Assembly (NCBI GenBank): GCA_964643145.1
Contig: CAZXPG010000008.1
Location: 1-47,219, forward strand
Direction: 5' to 3'
Source of the DNA: CAZXPG01 sp964643145
Lineage (GTDB): Bacteria > Pseudomonadota > Alphaproteobacteria > Rickettsiales > Arcanibacteraceae
DNA length: 47,219 nucleotides
Shown here: positions 8,711 through 16,660 of the stretch, piece after piece
Layout: each line of letters starts with the position of its first letter
Numbering within the stretch: the stretch's first letter is position 1
Made by a program: the position numbers and the translations under genes
Notes under the pieces: generated by a model
Database searches by the model: none
The model's input: the letters and a program-made list of their open reading frames with translations, nothing else
What the model was told of the DNA's origin: nothing

Positions 8711-9727
8711 ATGTCATATAAAGTTGCAGTGGTGGGGGCTACAGGAAATGTAGGCCGTGAAATACTTTCCGTACTGGCCGAACGGGAATTTCCTGTGAGT
8801 GAGGTGGTTGCGCTTGCGTCGCGGCAATCTATCGGAAAAGAGGTAAGTTTTGGTGATGATACTATCGTGAAGGTGCAGGCACTGGAAGATTATGATTTCA
8901 CCGGCACGCATATTGGGCTGTTCTCGCCAGGGGCAAGTGTCTCTAAAATCCATGCGCCACGGGCAGCGGCAGCAGGGTGTGTGGTCATTGATAACACCTC
9001 CTATTTCCGTATGGACCCTGATATTCCGCTTGTCGTGCCGGAAGTGAACCCTGAAGCCATTGCTGGTTATACAAAACGTGGTATCATCGCCAACCCCAAT
9101 TGTTCCACCATCCAGATGGTGGTGGCATTAAAGCCCCTGCACGATATTGCCGGTATCAAACGCGTCGTGGTATCAACCTATCAGTCGGTTTCGGGTGCGG
9201 GGAAAAGCGCTATGGATGAATTATACAGCCAGACCAAGGGGATGTTTACCTATCAGGAAGCCGTGCCAGAAAAATTCACCAAGCAAATTGCGTTCAACGC
9301 CATTCCTCATATTGATGTGTTTATGGAAGATGGTTCTACGAAAGAAGAATGGAAGATGCGCGAAGAAACCAAGAAAATCATGGGGGCCGATATCGAAGTA
9401 TCCGCCACCTGTGTGCGCGTTCCGGTGTTTGTCAGCCATGCGGAATCGGTGAATATCGAGTTTCATGACCCAGTTAGCGTAGCAGACGTCTATAATGCCC
9501 TTGCCGAGGCTCCTGGGGTTATCGTGATTGACCGCCGTGAGAATGGTGGCTATGCTACACCGGTGGAAGCCGTGCGTGAAGATGCTGTGTATGTTTCACG
9601 TATCCGTAAAGACCCTTCTATTCCCAATGGTATTAACATGTGGGTTGTGGCGGATAACCTGCGCAAGGGGGCAGCACTTAATGCCGTACAGATTGCTGAA
9701 GAGCTGGTGCGGAATTATCTCGACTAA
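8711..9727 (+). CDS. asd: Aspartate-semialdehyde dehydrogenase
   Basis: The 338-aa enzyme converts aspartyl phosphate to aspartate semialdehyde with NADPH, the branch point to Lys/diaminopimelate, Met and Thr. Visible features are the N-terminal Rossmann motif VVGATGNVGREIL, the catalytic cysteine in ANPNCSTIQMV (C131), and SVSGAGKSAMDEL further on. Length is normal for the family. The ATG follows AAGGA by five bases, right at the edge of a palindromic repeat. The upstream 500-base region separates it from the divergent polysaccharide operon. No neighbouring lysine-pathway genes are present. Assignment is firm. Confidence 0.96.
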   Translation: MSYKVAVVGATGNVGREILSVLAEREFPVSEVVALASRQSIGKEVSFGDDTIVKVQALEDYDFTGTHIGLFSPGASVSKIHAPRAAAAGCVVIDNTSYFRMDPDIPLVVPEVNPEAIAGYTKRGIIANPNCSTIQMVVALKPLHDIAGIKRVVVSTYQSVSGAGKSAMDELYSQTKGMFTYQEAVPEKFTKQIAFNAIPHIDVFMEDGSTKEEWKMREETKKIMGADIEVSATCVRVPVFVSHAESVNIEFHDPVSVADVYNALAEAPGVIVIDRRENGGYATPVEAVREDAVYVSRIRKDPSIPNGINMWVVADNLRKGAALNAVQIAEELVRNYLD

Positions 9728-9733
9728 CGCGCT

Positions 9734-9774
9734 AGGTGCAGGCGGAGCGACTCCTATTGTCCTTGCCTGCACCT
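9734..9774. other. Inverted repeat after asd
   Basis: AGGTGCAGGC (9734-9743) and GCCTGCACCT (9765-9774) form a perfect 10-bp stem with a 21-nt loop, just after the asd stop and before the pentapeptide gene. There is no T-run, so it is not a textbook terminator. It could be an mRNA-processing or stabilising hairpin. Confidence 0.5.
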
Positions 9775-9797
9775 GCCACTTGGATCACAAATAGCCG

Positions 9798-11636
9798 ATG
9801 AAACCATTTAAACACAAGGGGGCAAAACCCAAAATTTCCCCTATCACGTTGGGAATATCCGTTGCAGCCTTATTGTTTCTGGGGGCGATAGCGTATGTGG
9901 CGGTTGCATTTCTGGGTGGTCAAGCTGGTGAAGATGAAGCGGGCAGCCGCTTTTCCAAAGAAAAGTTGGAAGCCTATGCGGCGCATATGAAGGGTAAGAA
10001 CAAGCCTATTCTGCTTGCTGAAGAATTTGGCAAAGATTTTGCCAGTGCCAAGTTGGCGGGGGTGAATCTCAGCGGTGCGGTGCTGGAAGAAGCTAACTTG
10101 AATGAAAGCAACCTTTCCCGTGCTAACCTGCAAAAAACCAACTTGAAGAAATCCTCATTCCGCAATGCTATTATCCAAGAAACCAATTTCAGTGGGGCTA
10201 ACCTGGCTGAAACGGCATTTATGGGGGCGCAATTGCAGGATTCTGTCTTTGCCGATGCCAATCTGAGTGATGCCGATTTTTCCGGTGTTAATTTGCAGGA
10301 TGCCGATTTCACCGGGGCCAATCTCACCGGTGTTGATTTCTCCAACGCCAATTTGCAGGGAGTAAGTTTTGAGGGCAGCAACCTGGCGGGGGCGAATCTG
10401 CAAGAGGCCGATCTCCGTGAGGTGAACCTGGAAGGTGCCAACCTGGAAGGCTGTAACCTATATGGTGCTTATCTGCAAGGAGCCAATTTAAAAGGAGCTA
10501 ATCTCAAAAAGGCCTATATGGAGGCGGTGGATTTACAGAATGCTACGCTTGATGAGGCGGATTTAAGCCATGCCAATATGTCGCGAGCCGATATGCAAGA
10601 GGCGGTATTGAGGAAGGCGAAGTTGACGGCGGCATTGCTCACTGATGCTAATCTGCGCAGTGCTGATTTAAGTGATGCGCTGCTTATGCGGGCAACGCTA
10701 GAGCGGGCAAACTTGCAGGACAGCACGATGTTCCGAGCTGACCTAAAGGCAAGCCTGTTGACGGAGGCACGGCTAGACCGTGCCAAAATACAAGGCAGCA
10801 CTATGGAGAATGCCTATTTATATAAGGCAAATCTCAGCGGAGTTGATGCGACGGGCGCACGTTTTACCCACTCTAATATGAGCAATGCAGTATTGGATGA
10901 GGGGGATTTCTCACAGGCGGGGTTTGTGGGGGCGTATATGGAAGGGGCGTCATTCCGTAAAGCGGTGTTAACGAAGGCCGTATTAACAAATGCCCTATTG
11001 AAAAAAGCATTCCTTTGGCATACTGATCTTTCAGATGCTAATCTGAGCAATGCTCAGTTATCTGGTAGCAGTATTAATGCAGCCACGATGACCGGAGCGC
11101 ATCTTGCTGGTGTCACTATCTATAATGTTATTGTCCTTGATACTACCGGTATGGATGGTAATCTCGATACCTTCAGAAAAGGTACCGTTATCACCTCCGG
11201 CACCGATCTGGAGGTGGCGACACGGAAGGGGAAAAGCCTGAGTAATATCAATCTATCGGAATTGAATCTGAGGGGCATTAACCTTGCAGGGGCCGATCTG
11301 AGTAATACAGACTTTGTTAGGAGCAATCTGGAAGGTGCTAATCTGGAAGGTGCTAATCTGAAGCAGGGGAACCTGACCAAGGCTAATCTGCAAGGGGCTA
11401 ATATGCGCCACACTAACCTACAGGATACGTTATTACGGGAAGCGAATTTGCAGGATGCCGATCTTGATAATGCAAATTTGAATAAGGCTAATCTGGAAAA
11501 AGCTCTTATCACAGGAGCGCATTTCCAGGGAGCCTCGATTGTGGGGTTAGAGGGGGTGAGTGCAAGCGTAAGAAATGCGATGGGTAACGCGGTTGAGGGC
11601 ACGTTTGAAGCACCTGAAACCGTCAAAACGAAGTGA
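9798..11636 (+). CDS. Membrane-anchored pentapeptide-repeat protein
   Basis: The 612-aa product has a basic N-terminus (KPFKHKGAKPK), one transmembrane helix (about 18-40), a short linker, and then an almost unbroken series of pentapeptide repeats of the A(N/D)LXX type from about residue 75 to the end. Around residues 435-475 the pattern breaks (VTIYNVIVLDTTGMDGN) and then resumes, so there are two right-handed beta-helix blocks. The positive-inside rule puts the repeats in the periplasm. Pentapeptide proteins range from gyrase-binding DNA mimics to structural proteins. A membrane-bound export-side location argues against gyrase protection here. No good ribosome site is visible before the ATG. 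Function unknown. Confidence 0.85.
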   Translation: MKPFKHKGAKPKISPITLGISVAALLFLGAIAYVAVAFLGGQAGEDEAGSRFSKEKLEAYAAHMKGKNKPILLAEEFGKDFASAKLAGVNLSGAVLEEANLNESNLSRANLQKTNLKKSSFRNAIIQETNFSGANLAETAFMGAQLQDSVFADANLSDADFSGVNLQDADFTGANLTGVDFSNANLQGVSFEGSNLAGANLQEADLREVNLEGANLEGCNLYGAYLQGANLKGANLKKAYMEAVDLQNATLDEADLSHANMSRADMQEAVLRKAKLTAALLTDANLRSADLSDALLMRATLERANLQDSTMFRADLKASLLTEARLDRAKIQGSTMENAYLYKANLSGVDATGARFTHSNMSNAVLDEGDFSQAGFVGAYMEGASFRKAVLTKAVLTNALLKKAFLWHTDLSDANLSNAQLSGSSINAATMTGAHLAGVTIYNVIVLDTTGMDGNLDTFRKGTVITSGTDLEVATRKGKSLSNINLSELNLRGINLAGADLSNTDFVRSNLEGANLEGANLKQGNLTKANLQGANMRHTNLQDTLLREANLQDADLDNANLNKANLEKALITGAHFQGASIVGLEGVSASVRNAMGNAVEGTFEAPETVKTK

Positions 11637-11643
11637 GGTTATA

Positions 11644-11919
11644 ATGTCTGATAACAAATTGCTCGATGATATGGCGCGTGTGGCAGGCAGTGCTATTGGC
11701 ACTGTTGCGGGAATAAAAGGCGAGTTCGATCATTTTGTTCGTCAACGGATAGAAAGCTGTCTGGTTAAAATGAATCTTGTTACGCGTGAAGAATATGATG
11801 TAGTGAAAGATATGGTCATTAAGGCACGTATGGAGCAGGACAGATTGCTTGAACGTATTGTCATGCTTGAGAAGCATCTGGCACATACCAGCGAGCAAGG
11901 GGAAGTCAATGATATATAA
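11644..11919 (+). CDS. UbiK-like accessory factor (BMFP domain)
   Basis: This small protein of 91 aa fits the BMFP/UbiK family: a short helical N-terminus, then a C-terminal coiled coil (VTREEYDVVKDMVIKARMEQDRLLERIVMLEKHL) like that of the E. coli ubiquinone accessory factor. The start at 11644 is chosen because it is preceded by GAGGTT and removes a tail that overlaps the previous gene. The gene begins eight bases after the pentapeptide-gene stop and overlaps proC by 11 bases, so the three are probably one transcript. The family call is good. A role in ubiquinone synthesis is inferred from the family. Confidence 0.75.
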   Translation: MSDNKLLDDMARVAGSAIGTVAGIKGEFDHFVRQRIESCLVKMNLVTREEYDVVKDMVIKARMEQDRLLERIVMLEKHLAHTSEQGEVNDI

Positions 11920-12736
11920 TGGAAAAAGTGCCCTTATTTTGGTTGGGGCAGGAAAAATGGGCGGCGCATTGCTGGCAGGTTGGCTTGGGCAAGGTATTGA
12001 TCCTGGGCGCATTAATGTGGTTGAACCTAATGCCGATCAGGCGAAAATGCTGAAAAACCGCTATGGGGTATCGGTAGCATCGTCGGTGCAGGCCCTTTCC
12101 CTTGACGCTGCGCCTGATGCTGTCATTCTGGCGGTTAAGCCTCAAGCGATGGAAGCGGCCCTGAAGGATTACAGGCCATTTGTTGCCGAGGGTACGGCGT
12201 TTATTTCGATTGCTGCCGGTAAAACGCTTGATTTCTTCCTGCGCCATTTAGGCGAAGAGGCAGCCATTATCCGCGCCATGCCTAATCTGCCTTCCACAGT
12301 GCAACAAGGGGCAACCGTGCTTTGCGCGTCTTCGGCAGTAACAGACACGCAACGCCAATTGGCTTCATTTCTGTTTGATGCGGTAGGGCTGGCTGGCTGG
12401 GTGGAGGAGGAGGCATTGCTTGATGCTGCAACTGCCCTTTCTGGCAGTGGGCCTGCCTATGTATTCCTGCTGGCAGAAGCCATGCTTGAAGCAGGGATTG
12501 CGCTAGGGTTGCCCCCGCAGTTAGCGAATCGCTTTGCAAGGCAAACGCTACAGGGCAGCGCAACAATGCTTGCGCAGGCAGAAGAATCTCCACACGTCCT
12601 GCGCGAACATGTCACCAGCCCTGGAGGCACGACTGAAGCGGCATTGCGTGTGCTGATGCGTGAGGGCGGGGTAAGGTCGCTGATACTGGAAGCCATGCAG
12701 GCAGCGGCGACGCGTTCACGGGAACTGGCGGAATAA
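11909..12736 (+). CDS. proC: Pyrroline-5-carboxylate reductase
   Basis: The 275-aa enzyme performs the last step of proline synthesis. An N-terminal nucleotide-binding motif (LVGAGKMGGALLAGWL), AVKPQAME, RAMPNLPSTVQQGATVL and the C-terminal signature (ATALSGSGPAYVFLLAEAM, then TSPGGTTEAALRVL) are all present. I start it at 11909 (MIYNGKSAL), because GGGGAAG lies just upstream and an earlier start would add 20 unrelated residues deep inside the preceding gene. It overlaps the UbiK-like gene by 11 bases. A near-consensus promoter for the next gene follows its stop. Confidence 0.95.
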   Translation: MIYNGKSALILVGAGKMGGALLAGWLGQGIDPGRINVVEPNADQAKMLKNRYGVSVASSVQALSLDAAPDAVILAVKPQAMEAALKDYRPFVAEGTAFISIAAGKTLDFFLRHLGEEAAIIRAMPNLPSTVQQGATVLCASSAVTDTQRQLASFLFDAVGLAGWVEEEALLDAATALSGSGPAYVFLLAEAMLEAGIALGLPPQLANRFARQTLQGSATMLAQAEESPHVLREHVTSPGGTTEAALRVLMREGGVRSLILEAMQAAATRSRELAE

Positions 12737-12742
12737 TTTTTG

Positions 12743-12771
12743 TTGCAACGCACAAAAGATTCTGCTATACA
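12743..12771 (+). promoter_or_regulatory. Sigma70-type promoter for the phasin gene
   Basis: TTGCAA at 12743-12748 and TATACA at 12766-12771 are separated by 17 bases. The start codon of the phasin gene lies 76 bases downstream. The same TTGCAA -35 form precedes the SRP RNA gene. Confidence 0.6.
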
Positions 12772-12846
12772 TATGCGTATAAGCCTTTATGATGTGGCTT
12801 ACCTAAACAACTTACTATGTTCTGTAACGACATTTATGAGGATATC

Positions 12847-13284
12847 ATGACTCAATCTAACCCTTTTGTAGAAAGCTTCAAAGATGCTTTCAAAGCGTTT
12901 GGTGATTTTTCTAACAATAAGAACTTTGACCTGAACCCACTTCTACAGGCGCAGCGTCGTAATGCGGAAGCGTTCTCTGCCGTAAGCCAGGTGTTAACGG
13001 AAAATATGCAGGCGGTGGTACGCCGTCAGGCTGAAATACTGCAATCTGGAACTACCGATATGTTGCAACTGGTAAAAGATGTAGCGGCCTCTCCTAACCC
13101 AGAAGCAACTGTTGCTGCACAAACCGCTTTTGCTAAAACCAGCTTTGAGAATGCGGTGTCTAACACGCGTGAACTGGCGGAGATGGTTTCCAAATCTAGT
13201 ATTGAAGTGTTTGATGTGTTCAGCAGAAAACTCTCTGATGGCCTGACTGATTCGTTAAACGCCACTAAAAAGAAAGCAGCATAA
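12847..13284 (+). CDS. Phasin family protein
   Basis: The 145-aa all-helical protein resembles the Phasin_2 family: NPFVESFKDAFKAFGDF, a central QRRNAEAFSAVSQVLTENMQ segment typical of polyhydroxyalkanoate granule coat proteins, amphipathic helices and a basic KKKAA end. Phasins coat storage granules, and some act in stress or chaperone roles. The start at 12847 follows GAGGA at a good distance. The gene has its own promoter and a strong terminator, so it is a single unit. No PHA synthase is in the window, so granule binding is inferred from the family. Confidence 0.8.
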   Translation: MTQSNPFVESFKDAFKAFGDFSNNKNFDLNPLLQAQRRNAEAFSAVSQVLTENMQAVVRRQAEILQSGTTDMLQLVKDVAASPNPEATVAAQTAFAKTSFENAVSNTRELAEMVSKSSIEVFDVFSRKLSDGLTDSLNATKKKAA

Positions 13285-13315
13285 GTTTTCAGTTTTGTAT
13301 ACGCTGTAATGCGTT

Positions 13316-13355
13316 AAAAAGCCCCACCATCTATAAAGTGACGGGGCTTTTTTTT
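13316..13355 (+). terminator. Rho-independent terminator of the phasin gene
   Basis: AAAAAGCCCC pairs with GGGGCTTTTT (13343-13352) around an 18-nt loop, followed by more T residues. The A-run on the left also makes it usable by the convergent folC transcript, whose stop is at 13362. Confidence 0.85.
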
Positions 13356-13361
13356 GCTGAT

Positions 13362-14648
13362 TCAGTACGCGCCGTTCTCTTCAATGACACTGCCTGCCAG
13401 ATAGAGCGAACCACAAATAAGTATACGGGCAGGAACCTCGGATAGTTGCGAGAGAAAGCTGAGCGCCTCTTCAAGAGAGGGGAAACTTTCTGCCTTTATA
13501 CCAATACTGCGTGCAGCCTGGGTGATGGTGTCAGCCGGGTGGCTGGAGGGTTCCGCCTCCACCAGTACGCCGCAGACAAATTGCGTGTAAGGCCGCAGCG
13601 ACTCAAAGAATTTGGCACTATCACGGCCTTTAGTCATGCCGCTGATGAGGAATAGCGGGCGATCCTGCTGTGCTTCCGCCCATAGTGAAAGCACATGCCC
13701 CCCTGCTTCATTATGAGCACCATCCACCCATAGCTCCCAGCCTTTGGGCAACAGCCCAGCCAACCTTCCCTCGCTAAGATGCTGTAAACGCGCAGGCCAT
13801 TTGGCCGCTTGCAACCCTTGTGCCAGATGCGTATCGGTGATAGTAAAGCCCGTAAGCGCACGTGCCGCCGCAATAGCCGTACCGGCATTCATATATTGGT
13901 GGTCACCCACCAGTGCCGGAGCAGGCAGAGCAATTTCCGTATTCTCAGCAACAAACGTCATGCCTGTAGCCGTTTTATGGATTCCCCAATCATAGCCATA
14001 TTGAATAAGTGGCAGTTGCAGCAATGCTGCCTGTGCTTCAAACACGTCACTCGCCTCTTCCTGCTGCATACTGACCACACAGGGCACACCGGTTTTCATA
14101 ATCCCGGCTTTTTCCCGTGCAATCTCGGCAATGCTATCCCCCAGAAACTGCATATGATCCATCGAAATCGAGGTGATAATGGTAAGCAGTGGGTCTTCCA
14201 CCACATTGGTTGCATCCAACCTGCCGCCAAGCCCGGTTTCAAGCAGGGTAATATCGGCAGGGTTGCGTGCAAATGCCAGGAATGCCGCCGCCGTGGTGCC
14301 CTCAAAAAAGGTGGTGGGCAGGCCTAGTTGCTCATTGGCAACACGGCATTCTTCCAGTATTTCATAGAGATAGTCATCGGCAATTTCATGGCCTGCAACA
14401 TGGATGCGCTCGTTAAACCGCACCAGATGGGGCGATGTATAGCAATGCACACGATAGCCTGCCGCCTCCAAGAACGCGCGCAGAAAGGCCAGGGTGGAGC
14501 CTTTACCATTCGTTCCAGCAATATGCACCACCGGCGGCAAATGCTTGTGTGGGCTGCCCAACGCCTCAAGCAATGTTTTTATACGCTCTAAGCCCAGATC
14601 AATCGGTTTATACCAGAGCGGAACAGGCCAATGCGGCATTTTACCCAT
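13362..14648 (-). CDS. folC: Bifunctional folylpolyglutamate/dihydrofolate synthase
   Basis: The 428-aa Mur-ligase-type enzyme adds glutamate to dihydropteroate and folates. It shows VVHIAGTNGKGSTLAFL (P-loop), CYTSPHLVRFNERIHV, FFEGTTAAAFLAFA, LLETGLGGRLDATNV, and SISMDHMQFLGDSIAEIAREKAGI, the usual order of family motifs. The C-terminal domain includes LWVDGAHNEAGG. It sits 11 bases downstream of folP on the same strand, a common pairing of folate genes. Length is normal and assignment is firm. Confidence 0.95.
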   Translation of the reverse strand: MGKMPHWPVPLWYKPIDLGLERIKTLLEALGSPHKHLPPVVHIAGTNGKGSTLAFLRAFLEAAGYRVHCYTSPHLVRFNERIHVAGHEIADDYLYEILEECRVANEQLGLPTTFFEGTTAAAFLAFARNPADITLLETGLGGRLDATNVVEDPLLTIITSISMDHMQFLGDSIAEIAREKAGIMKTGVPCVVSMQQEEASDVFEAQAALLQLPLIQYGYDWGIHKTATGMTFVAENTEIALPAPALVGDHQYMNAGTAIAAARALTGFTITDTHLAQGLQAAKWPARLQHLSEGRLAGLLPKGWELWVDGAHNEAGGHVLSLWAEAQQDRPLFLISGMTKGRDSAKFFESLRPYTQFVCGVLVEAEPSSHPADTITQAARSIGIKAESFPSLEEALSFLSQLSEVPARILICGSLYLAGSVIEENGAY

Positions 14649-14659
14649 AAAATACTCAC

Positions 14660-15463
14660 TTATCTTTTTACCGTTAACCCACCAAGCACGGCAAACGCCC
14701 GTTGGTGGCTTGCTACATCATGCACACGTACATACGCAACACCGTGTTGCGCCAGAAGCAACGACACTGTCAGAGTTTCAATATCACGGTCAGCAGGTGG
14801 CTTTAATGAGAAGCCAGCCAGGAACGATTTACGTGAATGGCCTATACATAGCCTCACGTTAAGTGCGTTAAACTCCTCCAGATTGCGTAACAATTCCAGC
14901 GACTGGCGTGCACTCTTACCAAAGCCAATGCCGGGGTCAAGAATCACCCGTCTACGCGCTATGCCTTCCTGTTCCAACTGTGCCAGCTTCTGCTCTGCCC
15001 AGCCATATACTTCTGCGACTACATCTTTCCCTTCAGGCAGTATATGTTTATCAGCCGGAATGCCGCAATTATGCATCACTATATAGGTTGCCTGGCTGGC
15101 GGCAAGCACCGCCCGCATAGCAGCATTCTCTCCACCTGATACGTCATTGATAATATCTACCCCCATAGCCAATGCCTTTGCCACTGTTTCTGGGTGATAG
15201 CTATCGATACTGACCTCTGCGCCTTGGGTGTGCACGGCGTGAATAATGTCTGGCAATACCGCTTCAAGCCGCTGCCATTCCGCTTCCGGGGTGAGGGCTA
15301 TAGCACCTGGACGGGTGGATTCTGCGCCAATATCAATGATATCCGCCCCCTCTTCTACCAACTTCACCGCCCGCGCTACTGCCTGTTGCCTCTCATTATA
15401 GCAACCGCCATCAGAGAATGAATCCGGGGTGATGTTGAGAATACCAATTATAGTTGTTTGCAT
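14660..15463 (-). CDS. folP: Dihydropteroate synthase
   Basis: The 267-aa TIM-barrel enzyme joins 6-hydroxymethyl-dihydropterin pyrophosphate and p-aminobenzoate, and is the sulfonamide target. Signatures are GILNITPDSFSDGG near the start, IIDIGAESTRPGA, EVSIDSYHPETVAKALAMG, INDVSGG, RVILDPGIGFGKS and CIGHSRKSFLAGF. It overlaps the end of lgt by 16 bases and is followed by folC, giving an lgt-folP-folC run. Length is normal. Confidence 0.95.
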   Translation of the reverse strand: MQTTIIGILNITPDSFSDGGCYNERQQAVARAVKLVEEGADIIDIGAESTRPGAIALTPEAEWQRLEAVLPDIIHAVHTQGAEVSIDSYHPETVAKALAMGVDIINDVSGGENAAMRAVLAASQATYIVMHNCGIPADKHILPEGKDVVAEVYGWAEQKLAQLEQEGIARRRVILDPGIGFGKSARQSLELLRNLEEFNALNVRLCIGHSRKSFLAGFSLKPPADRDIETLTVSLLLAQHGVAYVRVHDVASHQRAFAVLGGLTVKR

Positions 15464-16254
15464 AATGTTTTACCCAGTGCACGCGTAACAAACACCCCCC
15501 CCAGTACCACCATAGGCATAGAAAGCAACTGCCCCATAGTGAGGGAGCCGATGAGGAAACCAAGCTGTTCATCCGGTTCCCGGAAATTCTCGACAATGCT
15601 GCGCGCTGCCGCATAGCCTAGGAGGAATATGCCAAGCAGTAGCCCCTCCTTCTCACGGGCGCGGGTGAATAACACAAGGCAAGCAAGCACGATGAATAAG
15701 AGCAGCCCCTCAAGTGCCGATTCATAGAGCTGGCTAGGGTGGCGGGGCAGGCTACCACCACTTGGGAAAACCATCCCCCAGGGCACATCGGTGACCCGCC
15801 CATAGAGCTCGCCATTAATGAAGTTGGCAATGCGCCCCAGCATCAGGCCAATTGGTGCCACACAGGCAATGAGGTCGGCCGCTTGTATAAATGGGATATT
15901 CTGCTTCCGGCATAAGAGATAGAGCGCACTTGCTAAGCCAATCAATCCACCATGAAACGACATACCGCCATGCCACACCATAAGGGCTTCTAGCGGATGT
16001 TGCAGATAATAAGAGAGGTTATAAAATAGCACATAGCCTATCCTGCCACCAAGCAGAATACCCACCACGGCATAAACCAGTAGATCATCGAGTGCTTTAG
16101 CGGTAAATACCGGGCTTTTGCGGTTTAAATAGCCCAGATACCCTAGCCCAAGAAAAATACCGGCAATATAGGAAAGCGCGTACCAGCGTATAGCAAAGGG
16201 GCCAATAGCCACAAGCACAGGGTCAATAGCAGGAAAAGGAAGGGCAAAGAACAT
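15448..16254 (-). CDS. lgt: Prolipoprotein diacylglyceryl transferase
   Basis: The 268-aa inner-membrane enzyme transfers diacylglycerol from phosphatidylglycerol to the lipobox cysteine of prolipoproteins, the first lipoprotein maturation step. Several hydrophobic segments are visible together with the family motifs WHGGMSFHGGLIG and GRIANFINGELYGRVTD, and HPSQLYESALEG. The start MFFALPFPAIDPVLVAIGPFAIRWYAL is typical of Lgt. It lies 16 bases downstream of the DivK-like gene. Confidence 0.95.
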   Translation of the reverse strand: MFFALPFPAIDPVLVAIGPFAIRWYALSYIAGIFLGLGYLGYLNRKSPVFTAKALDDLLVYAVVGILLGGRIGYVLFYNLSYYLQHPLEALMVWHGGMSFHGGLIGLASALYLLCRKQNIPFIQAADLIACVAPIGLMLGRIANFINGELYGRVTDVPWGMVFPSGGSLPRHPSQLYESALEGLLLFIVLACLVLFTRAREKEGLLLGIFLLGYAAARSIVENFREPDEQLGFLIGSLTMGQLLSMPMVVLGGVFVTRALGKTLCKQL

Positions 16255-16270
16255 GAATAACCGCAGTCCT

Positions 16271-16657
16271 CTATGCTATTGCTTCCTTAGGAACATGCAA
16301 GAAGCGGTTGACCACTTCAATGAAATGTCCAATAGAAATAGGCTTGGCAATATAGGCTTCGCAGCCCGATTGCAGGATTTTTTCTTCATCATCCTTCATT
16401 GCATAGGCAGTGACGGCGATGACCGGAATAGAGCGGGTAGTCTTTTCAGATTTAATTTTGCGGATAATATCCAGGCCGGATATACCGCGCAGTTGGATAT
16501 CCATCAGGATCAGATCAGGTTTTTCGGTGTTGGCAAGCGCAAATCCCTCGCGCCCGTCTTTGGTGGAAATTACCTGCCAGTTATGGGCTTCCAGCAAATC
16601 TTGGAACAATTTGAGATTCAATTCATTATCTTCTACAACGAGGATTTTTTTCTGCAT
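16271..16657 (-). CDS. divK: DivK-like single-domain response regulator
   Basis: This 128-aa stand-alone receiver domain has acidic residues VVEDNE, the phospho-acceptor in LILMDIQL (D53), the conserved T in AVTAYAMK and the K in YIAKPIS. The sequence VEDNELNLKLFQDLLEA and the C-terminal GCEAYIAKPISIGHFIEVVNRFL follow Caulobacter DivK closely. DivK is an essential alphaproteobacterial cell-cycle regulator that acts with DivJ, PleC and DivL. PleD, its usual neighbour, is not adjacent here. The gene lies between acs and lgt on the same strand. The orthology call rests on residue pattern and length. Confidence 0.85.
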   Translation of the reverse strand: MQKKILVVEDNELNLKLFQDLLEAHNWQVISTKDGREGFALANTEKPDLILMDIQLRGISGLDIIRKIKSEKTTRSIPVIAVTAYAMKDDEEKILQSGCEAYIAKPISIGHFIEVVNRFLHVPKEAIA

Positions 16658-16660
16658 GGT

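Noticed and set aside
9734..9774. Inverted repeat after asd as a riboswitch
   Set aside because: It is a single simple stem without conserved aptamer features, located after the gene.
9974..11626. Long minus-strand frames opposite the pentapeptide gene (155 and 168 aa)
   Set aside because: They are mirror frames of the repeated plus-strand codons, with Ser/Ala/Leu-rich low-complexity products and no ribosome sites.
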